Position numbers and translations under genes: made by a program. Shown here piece after piece: positions 1 through 9,542 of a stretch of DNA of 58,460 nucleotides; within the stretch, counting starts at the first letter, position 1; the number at the start of each line of letters is the position of its first letter. The notes below the pieces were generated by a model. It saw only the letters and a program-made list of their open reading frames with translations, made no database searches and was not told the origin of the DNA. Source of the stretch: Falciphora oryzae (taxonomy: Eukaryota > Ascomycota > Sordariomycetes > Magnaporthales > Magnaporthaceae); assembly GCA_000733355.1 (NCBI GenBank), contig JNVV01000037.1, forward strand, positions 27,077 through 85,536. Reading direction: 5' to 3'.

Positions 1-403
1 GCTGCCCGGTCGCCTGCGGCGGATCGCTTTATTAGCTGCCTTCGAGAGGCAAGAGGTGCGTGGGAGGCAAGAGCACCGAAGGGGGGGTCGACAGTATGGA
101 CCAATCCCCGCATCGGATTTTTGAGCCGTCCAATCCCCGCACCGGATTCTAAGGGCGCTAGGACAGAATAGGAAGAACGTTTTGAGAATCACACAGAAGT
201 AAGTATCGTTCCGCGGCCGGCCCGGCTTCGGGTTCGTTCCTCACCCTCGCCGTGCCGTCACGCTGCGCTGGAAAAATTCACGATCCCACGTTGAATCCCA
301 ATCGAATTAAGCAATATAGAATTATAGGGCCACATTGTATCTTGTACCATCCCACCACAGATTGATTCCAGACATTCTGCAACAATAATATTGCACACAG
401 CCC
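1..403. other. Intergenic left edge with a short direct repeat
   Basis: No gene is visible. A 20-bp unit recurs with two mismatches at 101-120 and 130-149, a 29-bp period. It may be chance or the edge of a decayed repeat. Confidence 0.4.
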
Positions 404-1067
404 CTATGTCGTGGATCCAAGTCCACATCCCGTTTTGATTTCACAGATCCTTGTGGTGGCGAGGCAGAAAACTAAAAAAAAAAAAAAAAAGGGGGGGAAG
501 GGGAGTTCTGTCAGCTCCGTATCATTCTTAAAGGTACGGAATTGTGTACGGAAACGTACAGCATGAAAGCCCAAGAGTAAACCAGCTGCCAATAACGCAG
601 GAGGGATAACAGCAGTTCCAATCCTGGGCGCATTCCTTCTTCTTAGCCTCGGGGGCCTTGGAGGGCACGGGCGAAGAGGTGGTTGCATTTGCCGTCGGGG
701 TAGTCGTGGCCAGGGCCGTGCTAGTCTTGGAGGTGCCCATATGAGTGGTGCTTTTAACCTGGGAATTCTGAGGTGCTTGGGGAGTTTGGGTTGTGGGAGC
801 CGACGCAATGAGCGTCTGGGTGACGAGTCCCACCGAGGTGATCGCTGTCCACCGGGCGTTTTGTGCCAAGGCGGTTGTATGTAGAGGCCTCTCCATTTCC
901 GACGCCGCCATCACAGATATGGTGGTGGTGAACGGGGAAACGACGATGGTCATGGAATCGGGCATGCCGATTGTTTGGGTGACGGCTCCTGCAGGCGCCG
1001 CCGGCAGACCACTGGCCATGGATGTCACGGCCGCGAGGGTGACAAAGACCTCACTCAAGAGAATCAT
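404..1067 (-). CDS. Small secreted protein with C-terminal cysteine motif, paralog A
   Basis: Two-exon model of 191 aa: exon 1 is 1067-560 and exon 2 is 471-404, with an 88-base intron (559-472) that starts GTACGT and ends in a long T-tract followed by TAG. The start at 1067 puts a signal peptide first (MILLSEVFVTLAAVTSMASG); an upstream in-frame Met at 1112 would bury it. A Ser/Thr/Pro/Ala-rich, probably O-glycosylated stretch follows. The end has the pattern C-x4-W-x-C-C-x3-C-[VL]-IGSWFT-x-G-x-SC. A TATAAATA box sits at 1209-1216 on the minus strand. Paralog B, transcribed away from it at 1793, shares the signal peptide, the low-complexity middle, the motif and the intron position. I do not recognise the family; a secreted effector-like or wall-associated protein is inference. 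Confidence 0.6.
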
Positions 1068-1683
1068 TTTTGGGAGTTGGTTCGGTCTCGGTGTGTTCGA
1101 TAATGAGGTCAAGCAGATCCGATGCCTTGTTGTTGTGGTTGTTCAGTTTGATCCACGTATAGGAATCCTGGGAGCGTTGGCACACGAGTTTGTGCCTGGG
1201 ACCTACCATATTTATAGATAAACAGCTGAGGGCTCCTCTCCTCTGTAGCGTACTGTCCGTGGAACTAAGTCCATCGTGGCAGCTTTTGGCAACGCCAAGG
1301 TTTGGGGGTCCATTGGAAGGGCAAATGCGAACGACTACCGTATGATCAAAATTAGGAAGTTAACGTAAAGAGGACCAAGCCTTGCACCCCCGGCTGACCC
1401 AAAGGGAACGCCGTTAACTTTGCGGCGAGCGTGGTGCTCGATGGATAGCACGCAAGCATTTGAAATTCTTAAGAACGAGGTTTGCTGCCGAGCCCGGTTC
1501 CCCTCCCTATGGCGTCCACACGCCGGTGGTTTCCATCCATGGGCTAAAGCATGTCAGCAGCCACCTATACTCGATGAGCATTTTGTTTGTGTTCCGCAGC
1601 CGGAACAGGCTTCTCTCCCGCGTTGAAAAATCGAGAACAGTATTTTCACGGTCGAGTTTAAATTTTGCGGGCTGCGGATGTAA

Positions 1684-1691
1684 TATATAAA
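1684..1691 (+). promoter_or_regulatory. TATA box of secreted paralog B
   Basis: TATATAAA lies about 100 bases before the ATG at 1793 and is followed by a pyrimidine-rich leader. Paralog A has a comparable TATAAATA at 1209-1216 on the other strand, so the intergenic region looks like two back-to-back promoters. Confidence 0.5.
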
Positions 1692-1792
1692 GGCCGGTTG
1701 ATGCAGCCAAGGAGTACACCCAAACGACCTTCCAGCTCACATCAACGCACCCAGTTTCCCGACTCACCCTAATCTGTCTGAATTTGCTCAAC

Positions 1793-2398
1793 ATGTCCCT
1801 TGTCAAAACCCTTTGCGCCATCACGGCCCTGGCTGCCGTCACTAGCGCCTTGCCACAGCCGCAGGTAAAAAACCGACCGGAGGGCCTGACGGGCTTCTTG
1901 ACCCAGGTCTCCGTGGTTACATACACGGTCGAAACAACCATAGGCACCTACACGGGTCCGGTCGCCCTCGTCGGCCCGACGACCCAGATCTTCAGGATCC
2001 CGCCCACGACCCCAGCCGCCCTAGTCAGCCCGACCGCCCCAGTCGTCCCAGTCCCAGTCCTGGTCAGCCCTACGACAGCCGTGACAACTACGGCACCCCC
2101 CAGCCAGAGCACCACGTCTTCATCAAGTCTCCCGTCCGCTCAGGCCTCAGCGGCTCCGGAGGCCACTCCGACCGGCGGCGAATTGAAACTCATACCCACT
2201 CCGAATGAATGCAGGCGTGATTGGGGTTGCTGCAAAGGAGCATGCCTTATTGGATCATGGTTTACTTTTGGGGCTTCGTGTGGTAGGCTTTATTCAGACT
2301 GTCTATTCCTTTCTTTAGGAGTGTTTAACGATTGCAAGCTAACTCTTTTTGTTGTTCGTCTAGTGGCTTGCCTTGCTGTCAAAGGAACACTCGCGTAG
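1793..2398 (+). CDS. Small secreted protein with C-terminal cysteine motif, paralog B
   Basis: The start at 1793 (MSLVKTLCAITALAAVTSAL) gives a clean signal peptide. A Pro/Thr/Val/Ser-rich middle follows, then the same C-terminal motif as its divergent neighbour (C-x4-W-x-C-C-x3-C-L-IGSWFT-x-G-x-SC). Just after SC there is a GT at 2283, the position where paralog A is interrupted. Splicing 2283-2363 (81 bases, branch-like GCTAAC, ending CTAG) keeps the frame and gives a tail with SC-x2-CLA, matching SC-x2-CLA in paralog A; the protein would be about 174 aa. An alternative tail in another frame runs to a stop near 2480 and also resembles the end of paralog A, so the last exon is uncertain. Function unknown; secretion is inferred from the leader. 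Confidence 0.6.
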   Translation: MSLVKTLCAITALAAVTSALPQPQVKNRPEGLTGFLTQVSVVTYTVETTIGTYTGPVALVGPTTQIFRIPPTTPAALVSPTAPVVPVPVLVSPTTAVTTTAPPSQSTTSSSSLPSAQASAAPEATPTGGELKLIPTPNECRRDWGCCKGACLIGSWFTFGASCGRLYSDCLFLSLGVFNDCKLTLFVVRLVACLAVKGTLA

Positions 2399-2841
2399 CT
2401 TATGGCGTCCATCAGGGATGCGAGACACAGGTCGGAGCCATATTTGACCAGGCGGATTTTCTTTATCGCCCACCCAGCTGAGGTTACATGTTCAAGGGTG
2501 GGGTTTCAACGGCCGACGCCGACGGCCAACAAGAACTGTTACTCCCTTTTGATTCATACGGAGGCGGTTTAATGTTACCTCGAACCAACAAATGTATCCC
2601 TTTAATGAGTACCACTGGATCCAATGTTGCAGGTATCCCGTGCCTCCGACAACCAACAAATGCTCTCGACTATCCAATACCTCGTTATCCGCTTTAGCAG
2701 ATACCCGGTTAGTTGTTTGGTCCGTGATATTCACACGAGGAGCGCGTCCGAGGGGTCCTTGGCTGCTAAGCAGCATTGGCCTACTTGTTGAGCTTAGCCA
2801 AGAAGGCGGTGAAGAGATTCTGGATGGCGTTACCGACGCGG
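2399..2841. other. No convincing gene
   Basis: I see no supported coding region or repeat. A possible alternative 3' exon of secreted paralog B could extend into the first 80 bases. Confidence 0.35.
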
Positions 2842-3008
2842 ATGAAGATCCTGGGCCTGGCCGTTGTCAACGACAGCCCTTCGCTCAAGTCTGCCGATGT
2901 CAGCATCGCCATAGGCTAGGCGGGGTCCGACGTTGCCAAAGAGGCTGCCGATCTTGTGGTCACCGACGGCAACTTTGCGAGTATTCTGAATGCCGTGGAA
3001 GAAGGTGA
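2842..3008 (+). pseudogene. P-type cation ATPase relic (hinge region)
   Basis: The frame from 2842 reads VVNDSPSLKSADVSIAIG, an in-frame TAG, then AGSDVAKEAADLVV and NFASILNAVEEG. This matches the conserved hinge of P-type ATPases (GDGVNDSPSLKxADxGIAMG, then AGSDVAKEA). The stop and the missing GDG part of the motif show decay. No other domains are present in frame around it. It is a pseudogene fragment of a Na+/K+- or ENA-like pump; which subtype is uncertain. Confidence 0.6.
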
Positions 3009-3245
3009 CTGTTTCTTTGCTAAACCAGGACACTTTCTGGCAACACTGGTGACGAAGCAAACTCACATGTGGCCCCCGAGACTTGATCTGCGCCACGATT
3101 TTCTGGCAGCCATATTTTGTTCGGACGTCGCCTGGATAGCCGAGCTCACTTGGAGAGGATCTGCGGATATTTTGCGAAGCTCCTATAACGCTGCCCAAGA
3201 GTTTTAAGTCCTTGTCAAGGACAGAGAAGACATCCAATCGCGGGC

Positions 3246-3411
3246 GGCGCAGCTACAATATGTGTTGACAACGGCAGAGACCTCACTCCAGGCAACTTGG
3301 GAGACGTGGTGGCCAAGAACGCCCGGGCCTGCCAATTCCATGGGAACGACGCAAAGGCCGACGATATACGTTTGGGGAACACGATGTTTCGGCGGGCAAG
3401 TAAATAGGTTA
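3246..3411 (+). pseudogene. Possible second P-type ATPase relic
   Basis: One frame reads ATICVDNGRDLTPGN and then VVAKNARACQFHGNDAK before a TAG. The first part is loosely like the phosphorylation site region (ICSDKTGTLTQG) of P-type pumps, with the catalytic DKTGT lost. In an intact pump this block lies upstream of the hinge block, but here it lies downstream, so if the reading is right the fragments are out of order. The match is weak and could be chance. Confidence 0.25.
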
Positions 3412-4470
3412 ATATTTCCATTAGGTGCGGGAACCAGCTAAACATGGAGATGTGCAACGCGTCGAGGATGGTGGAGGCTCTGGGAGAAAAAAAAAAACCC
3501 CCCCGGTTCCAAAATTGGAAGATAAAAGGCGAGAGAGGTAAACGAGGGCCAACACCTGTGAGATTTGCAAGGCGCAAAGGATCAATTTAGGAAAAAAAAA
3601 CCCTCTTTGTAATGGATTTGGAGGCAAATTTCCCGCCCGTGATGGTGCGCACAAAGCGCCCGCGTGCATGGAACGGGGAAAGGTGAACTTGGTTAGAAAG
3701 TTTGTGGTGGAAAAAACGGAAATAGGAGGGGAACTTTTGTTGACGATGCTCGGGTTTAGGGTAGACGCAGGCGGGAGGTAATCACAGAGGGAGGGAGCCA
3801 GGCCATGGTTGGATTCACCGGGGCAACCCGCAAGTGGCGGGTGACCCGTCCCGCATCCCCGCCGACGCCGTCGTGGTTGCCAGGAGCGACTGGGGCAGAC
3901 TGTGAGAGGTTGGCCCGTGACCCGTGCACGGGCCCTGGCGGACCCATGATAGCCCTCCATCGGGGTGCAGATTCTCCACACTGACAGTAGCTCAATACAC
4001 ACAACTTCGCGACTGCGGTGTCTGAGGCCTTTACGGCACACACAGACACCTCGCATCGACACACCACACTCCAGCGGCCGACGCGAACCGAGTCTTCCAC
4101 GGCATCATGGAAGACGTGGAGCACGCCCATGCGGCCTCGAGCAGTTTATGGAACGCAGGGCCGTACCCGAAGCTGTCGAGCACCACGGGCTCATGTCGAT
4201 TTTACGGACATCCGTTTTATGCGAAGTCATGGGAAGCCCTCAAGGAGCTAGCGCGAGGAAGTCTAGATGCTAGGCCAGGATAATAGAAACTGGCTCTCAT
4301 TTCTGAAGAGGCTCGCGGGAGGGATAGAGAGAGGAATATAAAAAGGGTAAGAGGCTTTTGAAAGGCAGTGAGCGATAGGCCAGGTTAGAATTGTTCTGCC
4401 CAGCATCGTTACCCCTGGATTGCTTAACATAGTCTCTCGTCGTAGCTTCAATAATACTAGAGCCAACGTG
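3412..4470. other. Mostly non-coding; short truncated ORF and TATA-like site
   Basis: A 59-codon ORF begins at the ATG of 4106 (start MEDVEHAHAASSS, later FYGHPFYAKSWEALKELARG) and then stops. It reads like the first exon of a lost gene, but I do not recognise it. A TATAAAAAG box near 4338 has no gene directly behind it. The long open frames here on the minus strand have no recognisable features. Confidence 0.25.
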
Positions 4471-4740
4471 CCCCCCCGTCGTGCTTAGCTCCCGCTAGGT
4501 TGCGTTTACGACTGCCGGAAAAGACGGTGCGGCCGGTTTGGTCGCCGTTTGCGGCGTCCGGGTGGCATTTAGGGACGCACGCGGCGTAAGCCATTCCGTA
4601 GCACGCCCATGCCTGCTTTTTCCGGGTGTCGCAGATCCAGTCCCACGCCTGGTCGCCGTTGGAACCGAACCAAGGCGCCGATGATCTAGTTGGGAAGGGC
4701 GCCCTTGCAATCGTCATATGCCCGTTCAGTGTGCACTTTG
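4457..4740 (-). other. Possible cysteine-containing peptide exon
   Basis: On the minus strand an open frame holds WFGSNGDQAWDWICD, then QAWACYGMAYAACVPKCHPD. The spacing of four cysteines and the Trp-rich composition look like a small secreted cysteine-rich domain. No start codon with a signal peptide joins it cleanly. It may be an orphan exon or chance. Confidence 0.2.
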
Positions 4741-5291
4741 GCGACGCGGGTGAAGACCACCGAAGCAACGCTGCTCGACGCGACTGCACGGAATGTGCGC
4801 GTCTGGTCCGTGCACGAATGCACAAACGCCTAAAAACTAGTCCCGCGCGGATGTCCGGTTTTTTTTTTTTTTGCCTCTTCCCCCTTCTTCTCTTTCTCCT
4901 GGTACTCTTCCTGGTTTGAGCCTTGCCCTGCCGCAGCGGCGGCACAAGTTGGAGGCACCAACTTTTCCGTCGTTCAGAGGCTCGATTTCGCATAACGGAC
5001 ACGTGCAAGCGCTCACGTGCCCGCCTGCCGCCTCCTCTCGGACACCGTTGGACGAGTGCTCACTGCCGGGGCGACGACGTCGAGTTGGAAATGGGGCCTC
5101 GGTTCCATTATTTACCCCGCAATCGCACTCCGATCTTTCGATGCCCGGCAAATGGGTTTACACCATGAGCCGGCGGGCGGGGCGCCATCTGCCATGGAGT
5201 ATTTAAGGCCTGGATGATGTCGGTGGGCTTTCTCGGGTTCCATGACGGCACCGCAGTTGGACCACAGGCTTCGTCCAAGGCCACAGCCACG

Positions 5292-6966
5292 ATGCAGCTC
5301 AAGACGTTTCAAGCCATCGCCACCATCTCCGCCCTCGCGGAGCAGTGCCTCGCGCTGCCCGGCGGCGGCACGACCGTCGAGACCAGGAATGGCGTCATCA
5401 ACGGCTTCACCGACTCGTCCGCGGCGCCAGACGTCGCTCAGTTCTTAGGTATTCCGTTTAGCGAGGCGCCCGTCGGCGACCGCAGGTGGCTCCCCGCCCT
5501 TCCGAGGAAGCCCTTCGACGCGCCCCTGGACGCGCTCGCGCAGGGTCCGACCTGTCCCCAGACCGACCCGCCAAGGCCGGACGCCTGGTCGGCCGAGTTC
5601 CTGATCCGGCCCGGCAGCACCAGCGAGGACTGCCTGTACCTGAACGTGTGGGCGCCCCTTGCCCGGAAGGAGCCTCTTCCCGTCGTTGTTTGGATCTATG
5701 GCGGCGGATTTACCGAGGTTGGTGCTCCTGTAGTACCCCTGGGGCTTGCAAATCGAAGGGTCGGGATTTTGACTAACGCGGGCGTGCAGGGTGGTGGCGA
5801 CATTGCCTACCAGATCCCCGCCAAATGGGTACAGAGAAGCCAGAAGCACATTGTGGTTGGCATCAAGTACGCCAAGCCCTTAAGCCGGTTCCCGAAAGCT
5901 GCTGATGTTGCTAACGTTTTCCCAGTTACCGCCTGGGATTGTTCGGATTCCCTAACGCAGCCGGCCTCGATCCCAAGGAGCAGAACCTTGGCCTCCTGGA
6001 CCAGCGCCTGGGCGTCGAGTGGGTGAGAGACAACATCGCTCAGTTTGGTGGTGATCCTAGCCGAATCGTCCTCTGGGGCCAGAGCGCAGGCGCCGCCTCT
6101 GTCTCGTACTACCAGTACGCCTACCCCGAGGATCCCATCGCCATCGGCTTTATTAAGAACTCGGGCTCTCCCTTTATGCCCATCTCGGTTTCCGACCCCA
6201 CCCACTCGACTTTCTCGACCCTGGCAGCCGGTTTTGGCTGCCCCAAGGAGGACGAGCTGAACTGCTTGAGGAAGATCCCGTTTCGCGAGCTCCAGGAGTA
6301 CCGCAACAAGCTTGGGCTTTCTTTTAGCGTCGTTGTGGACGAGAAGACTCTGTTCTCTAACTATGCCGAGCGGACACTGAGCGGCAAGGTTGCCCAGGGT
6401 GTAAGAATCCTTCTCCCTCCCCGTGCGCATACTGCCTCTCTTATTTCTGTCTGATAATCATGACGTCGCAGCCCGCCATCACCGGAACGACCCGTGACGA
6501 GTGGGACTTTTCCGGCAACGCCGGCCCGCTCCCGCCCAACGCGACCATACCTTCTGATAACATGTTCGGTTGTCCATCGCACTTCGAGGCCGGCCTGCGG
6601 AGCGTCGCCGGCCTCACGACGTGGCGGTACATGTACTCGGCCAACTTCACCAATATCATGCCGGGCGGCCAGGGCGCGTTCCACTCGGCTGAGCTGCCCC
6701 TGATCTTTGGCACTCACGACATCGCGCGTGGGCAGTCGACCCCGTTCGAGTACGAGCTCAGCGACGCCATGCAGGACCTCTTCCTTGCTTTCGTCGAGGA
6801 CCCGGCGGCTGGTCTGACGAAGAAGGGCTGGGAGCCGACTCCGCTTGGCGCGCTGGGCACGGTCCAGACTGGCGTCGACCTGGGCCACAATGGCGTTTTG
6901 ATCCAGAAATATTCGTGGGAGACATGGCAGACCGAGTGCAAGAACAACAACAACACTTTGGCCTGA
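5292..6966 (-). other. Strand note: the gene in this span is on the plus strand
   Basis: The minus-strand open frames across this span are antisense shadows of the plus-strand carboxylesterase described in the next entry. They lack conserved motifs and are broken where the plus-strand introns fall. Confidence 0.6.
5292..6966 (+). CDS. Secreted type-B carboxylesterase/lipase
   Basis: Four exons: 5292-5717, 5790-5866, 5926-6400 and 6472-6966, giving 490 aa. The introns are 72, 59 and 71 bases; the first two carry CTAAC branch sites. It belongs to the alpha/beta-hydrolase COesterase family, which hydrolyses carboxylic esters or lipids outside the cell. Visible features: signal peptide (MQLKTFQAIATISALAEQ); oxyanion-hole GGGF near residue 138, split from the rest by intron 1; nucleophile Ser221 in GQSAGA; acidic residue Glu336 in GTTRDEW; and His397 in FHSAELPLIFG. 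The triad is complete. The Glu-to-His spacing is about 61 residues, against roughly 110 in acetylcholinesterase, so a segment may have been lost and activity is not assured. A TATTTAAG element precedes the gene near 5200. Substrate unknown. Confidence 0.85.
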
Positions 6967-7410
6967 TATAGCATTAGGTCAGGACTCTGTGCCCGTTCAG
7001 GCTTGTACTGTTAATAGAAGCGGAAGTTCGAACAAAAAGCAGAGTCACCGCAGCCTCGGGACGCCATTCAAGACGGAGTTCGTGCCAAGTGTTGGAAATA
7101 GCGTATCTCCTCAAGTCGGGATTTCCGACAGGGTGTCACGTGTCATCCGGTCATGTGACCTACACTGTGGAACATCGCAGTCGCGCCGCAATCTTGTTCT
7201 ACTAATCAATCAAGTCAGCACGCATGTCTTTTACCCTATAGTAATTTCAACACCAAGCAGACTGGCGGGGAAATTGCCACGGGGACACCAAGGACCGGAT
7301 TGGCAACCGGAAAAGTGATGTTCATGAAGAGCAAGGTCGCAGCCGCAAAAGAGCGCGAGTGACACCCTCGTTCACGACAAAAGATGGCACCCCCGTTGTT
7401 CTAATTCTTT
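6967..7410. other. Intergenic, nothing recognised
   Basis: This is the 3' flank of the esterase. Short open frames have no family features. Confidence 0.4.
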
Positions 7411-7578
7411 CCTATGTCCTTTTCTATATCCTTTACTGTTCCTATACCCTTTCCCGTTCCCGTTTCTTTTCCTGATCCTTCATCCTTTCCCACTCCCTTA
7501 TCGTTTCCTATTCCCTTGTCCTTTGCTGCTCCGTCATCCTTTACTATTCCTATACCCTTAACTACACCCTTTACCTGG
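7411..7578. repeat. Degenerate 18-bp pyrimidine-rich minisatellite
   Basis: The plus strand is almost pure pyrimidine with a TTTCC-N-x-CC pattern repeating about every 18 bases. Read in frame it gives six-residue units such as FPVPVS, FPDPSS, FPTPLS, FPIPLS; the other strand reads KDDGAA, KDKGIG, NDKGVG. Nine or so diverged copies are visible. I see no gene around it to suggest it is translated. Confidence 0.55.
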
Positions 7579-8108
7579 CTGTGGGGCCGACGACAGGTGC
7601 CAGCAATTTTGCCGTGGACGAGACACCTCCCCGAATTCCCCGGATGCGTACGCGATTCACACATTTATCACATCAGCTTCCGGCGACCCCCGCGCCCCCG
7701 GACTGTTCTTCCCCCACCGCTGTCTTCGTTGCAACTGTCAGCTTACGCAGGGTACAAAATCTGGGTTCTCCCCCTTTCAGCTGCCGGCAACCGTCATCCC
7801 TTTTGGCCGGTGGCATCACTTACTTCGGTGGCATCCCGCCTTCGTGTTCTCACGAATCGTTTTTCGGCCCGACCCGCCGCTAAGCCCTTTCGACTACCGC
7901 GCGGCCTAGCTAGCTTGTCACAGACAAGATTCCTCCACGTAGTATTCCTAAAGTTTTGCTGCTGTTGAGTGACGGCACAGCATCCGGCACATGTTTCCCG
8001 TCGATTCGAGATGCCAATCCTTCTTGAGACTCGCTTGTCCCGCACCACGGTTCCTCCCCCGTGACTCCTCCAAGTTTCACCCAGGGTGCAGAATTCCAGC
8101 CCAGTGCC
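7579..8108. other. Upstream region of the Zn-cluster gene
   Basis: Pyrimidine-rich, non-coding as far as I can see. It probably holds the promoter of the regulator that starts at 8109. Confidence 0.35.
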
Positions 8109-9415
8109 ATGAAGCGACATCGGGCCGTCCAGTCGTGCTTCTCCTGCTACTCTAAGATACAAAAGGTACCTTAGGTAGTCCCCCACCCTCTCTCGATTGT
8201 ATCGCAACTGATTGGTCCGGCCGTAAAGTGCAGCCGCAAACAGCCGTGCAACCACTGCAGTCGCCGAGGCCGTCCCGAACAGTGCACGTATCTGGCACAC
8301 CCGCGATCGGACATTGTCGCGGCTGGGGACGCTAGCCACGACGAGAGAGCTGAGGTTGCGGGCGGCAGCGAGCCACCAGTCGACACTGCATGGCTTACCC
8401 AAACCTTGGCGTCGCCAATTGGGTCGATCGACAACGTCGAAGGGCCCGCCGCCGGGAGCAGCCCCCAAAATGCCCAGCGCTCTCTCGCCGAGCTGTTCGG
8501 CTACTTCGAAGACAGCGGCAGTAACGCGGTTAGTCTTCTCCGCCACGCCTTGCGCGACAACTCGGGGGTGTGGCCCCCAGACCCGGAGACGCGGCATTGC
8601 GTGTAGCTGACCGACGCCAGACGGACAAGGCAGGCGAAACGGAGATCGGGGACCGGGGAGACGCGGCCCTACCGTCGGAAGTGGTGGCCACAACCCGAGC
8701 GGAGCTGGCAAAGATGCTGGAGCGGCTGGTCTTCGATTTTCCGACGCAGTACTTCTTCAAAGGGGCCAACTGGGTCAACCAGCTGGCGCTCGCGCCGAGC
8801 TTCCTTGCCGAGTACCAGGCGTGGTGGCGACAGGAGCAGCCGTGGGCACGGCTCCGCGGGCTCGAGTTTTGCGTGCTGATGCCCCGCACCGTTTCCTACG
8901 CCTCGCAGTATCTTCCATCCCCCTCCTACACAACAGACTCGGTTCGTGGCGTGCCCCTGGTTGACATCCGCAATAGATGCAGCAGTGTCGCGCAGACGCT
9001 GCAGCAGGTCTGCGAGCGGATAGACGGCCGAGGCTCGCTGCTTCGAGCGCAGCACATCAGCGTGTCTGGGCTGGAGCAGGAAAGTGAAGGCCGGCTCAGA
9101 GCAGCTTGGGAGACGCTGGGCCGTGCCATCTGGGTTGCACAGACTGTCGGGCTGCACAGAGAGCCGGGCGGGGCAGCCGCGGATCGTATGTGTGAGCTCA
9201 GCCGGGAGCTGCGACGGAGGACGTTTTGGGAATCTTTATGTCTGGGACGGGCGAGTTCTACCCGCCCCGCTCCGGTTTTCCCACCTTTCGGGGACATTCC
9301 TCTGGTGTCAACACGAGTATCAGCCTTCGAGCTCGATCTTTTCGACATCGGGTCGCTGGGACTTCCTGTGTATGTTTTTGCCAGCGAACTGGAGCGCATG
9401 GATGGCGGGTTTTAA
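8109..9415 (+). CDS. Zn(II)2Cys6 transcription factor, 3' truncated (probable pseudogene)
   Basis: Exons 8109-8165, 8229-8528 and 8621-9415 (introns 63 and 92 bases; the second has CTGAC before CCAG), giving 383 aa. The DNA-binding cluster is split by intron 1 and complete: C10-x2-C13-x6-C20-x5-C26-x2-C29-x8-C38. Exon 3 encodes the start of the fungal-specific regulatory domain (AWETLGRAIWVAQTVGLHRE). At RRRTFW the expected NLYVWD continues one frame over (near 9228), and the rest of a normal 600-750 residue regulator is missing. It sits directly before PKS remains, as pathway-specific regulators of metabolite clusters do. The DNA-binding half could still be made; full function is unlikely. 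Confidence 0.65.
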
Positions 9416-9542
9416 ACTCAAGATTAGCGCCGGATGATAGCTTGCCCTGCAGATCAACAAGATGGGTGGAGGGGGACGGTCCTCAGCTCGATGACCCCGT
9501 AAGATTGAGTGTGGTTGCATAAGCCGACACGTCGGCCGGAGG

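Noticed and set aside
3421..4130. Minus-strand frames of 213 and 124 residues
   Set aside because: Biased composition, no leader or conserved pattern; likely chance in G/C-rich DNA.
8529..8620. Frameshift between the Zn cluster and the regulatory domain
   Set aside because: A 92-base intron (GTTAGT, CTGAC, CCAG) restores the frame exactly, so no mutation is needed there.
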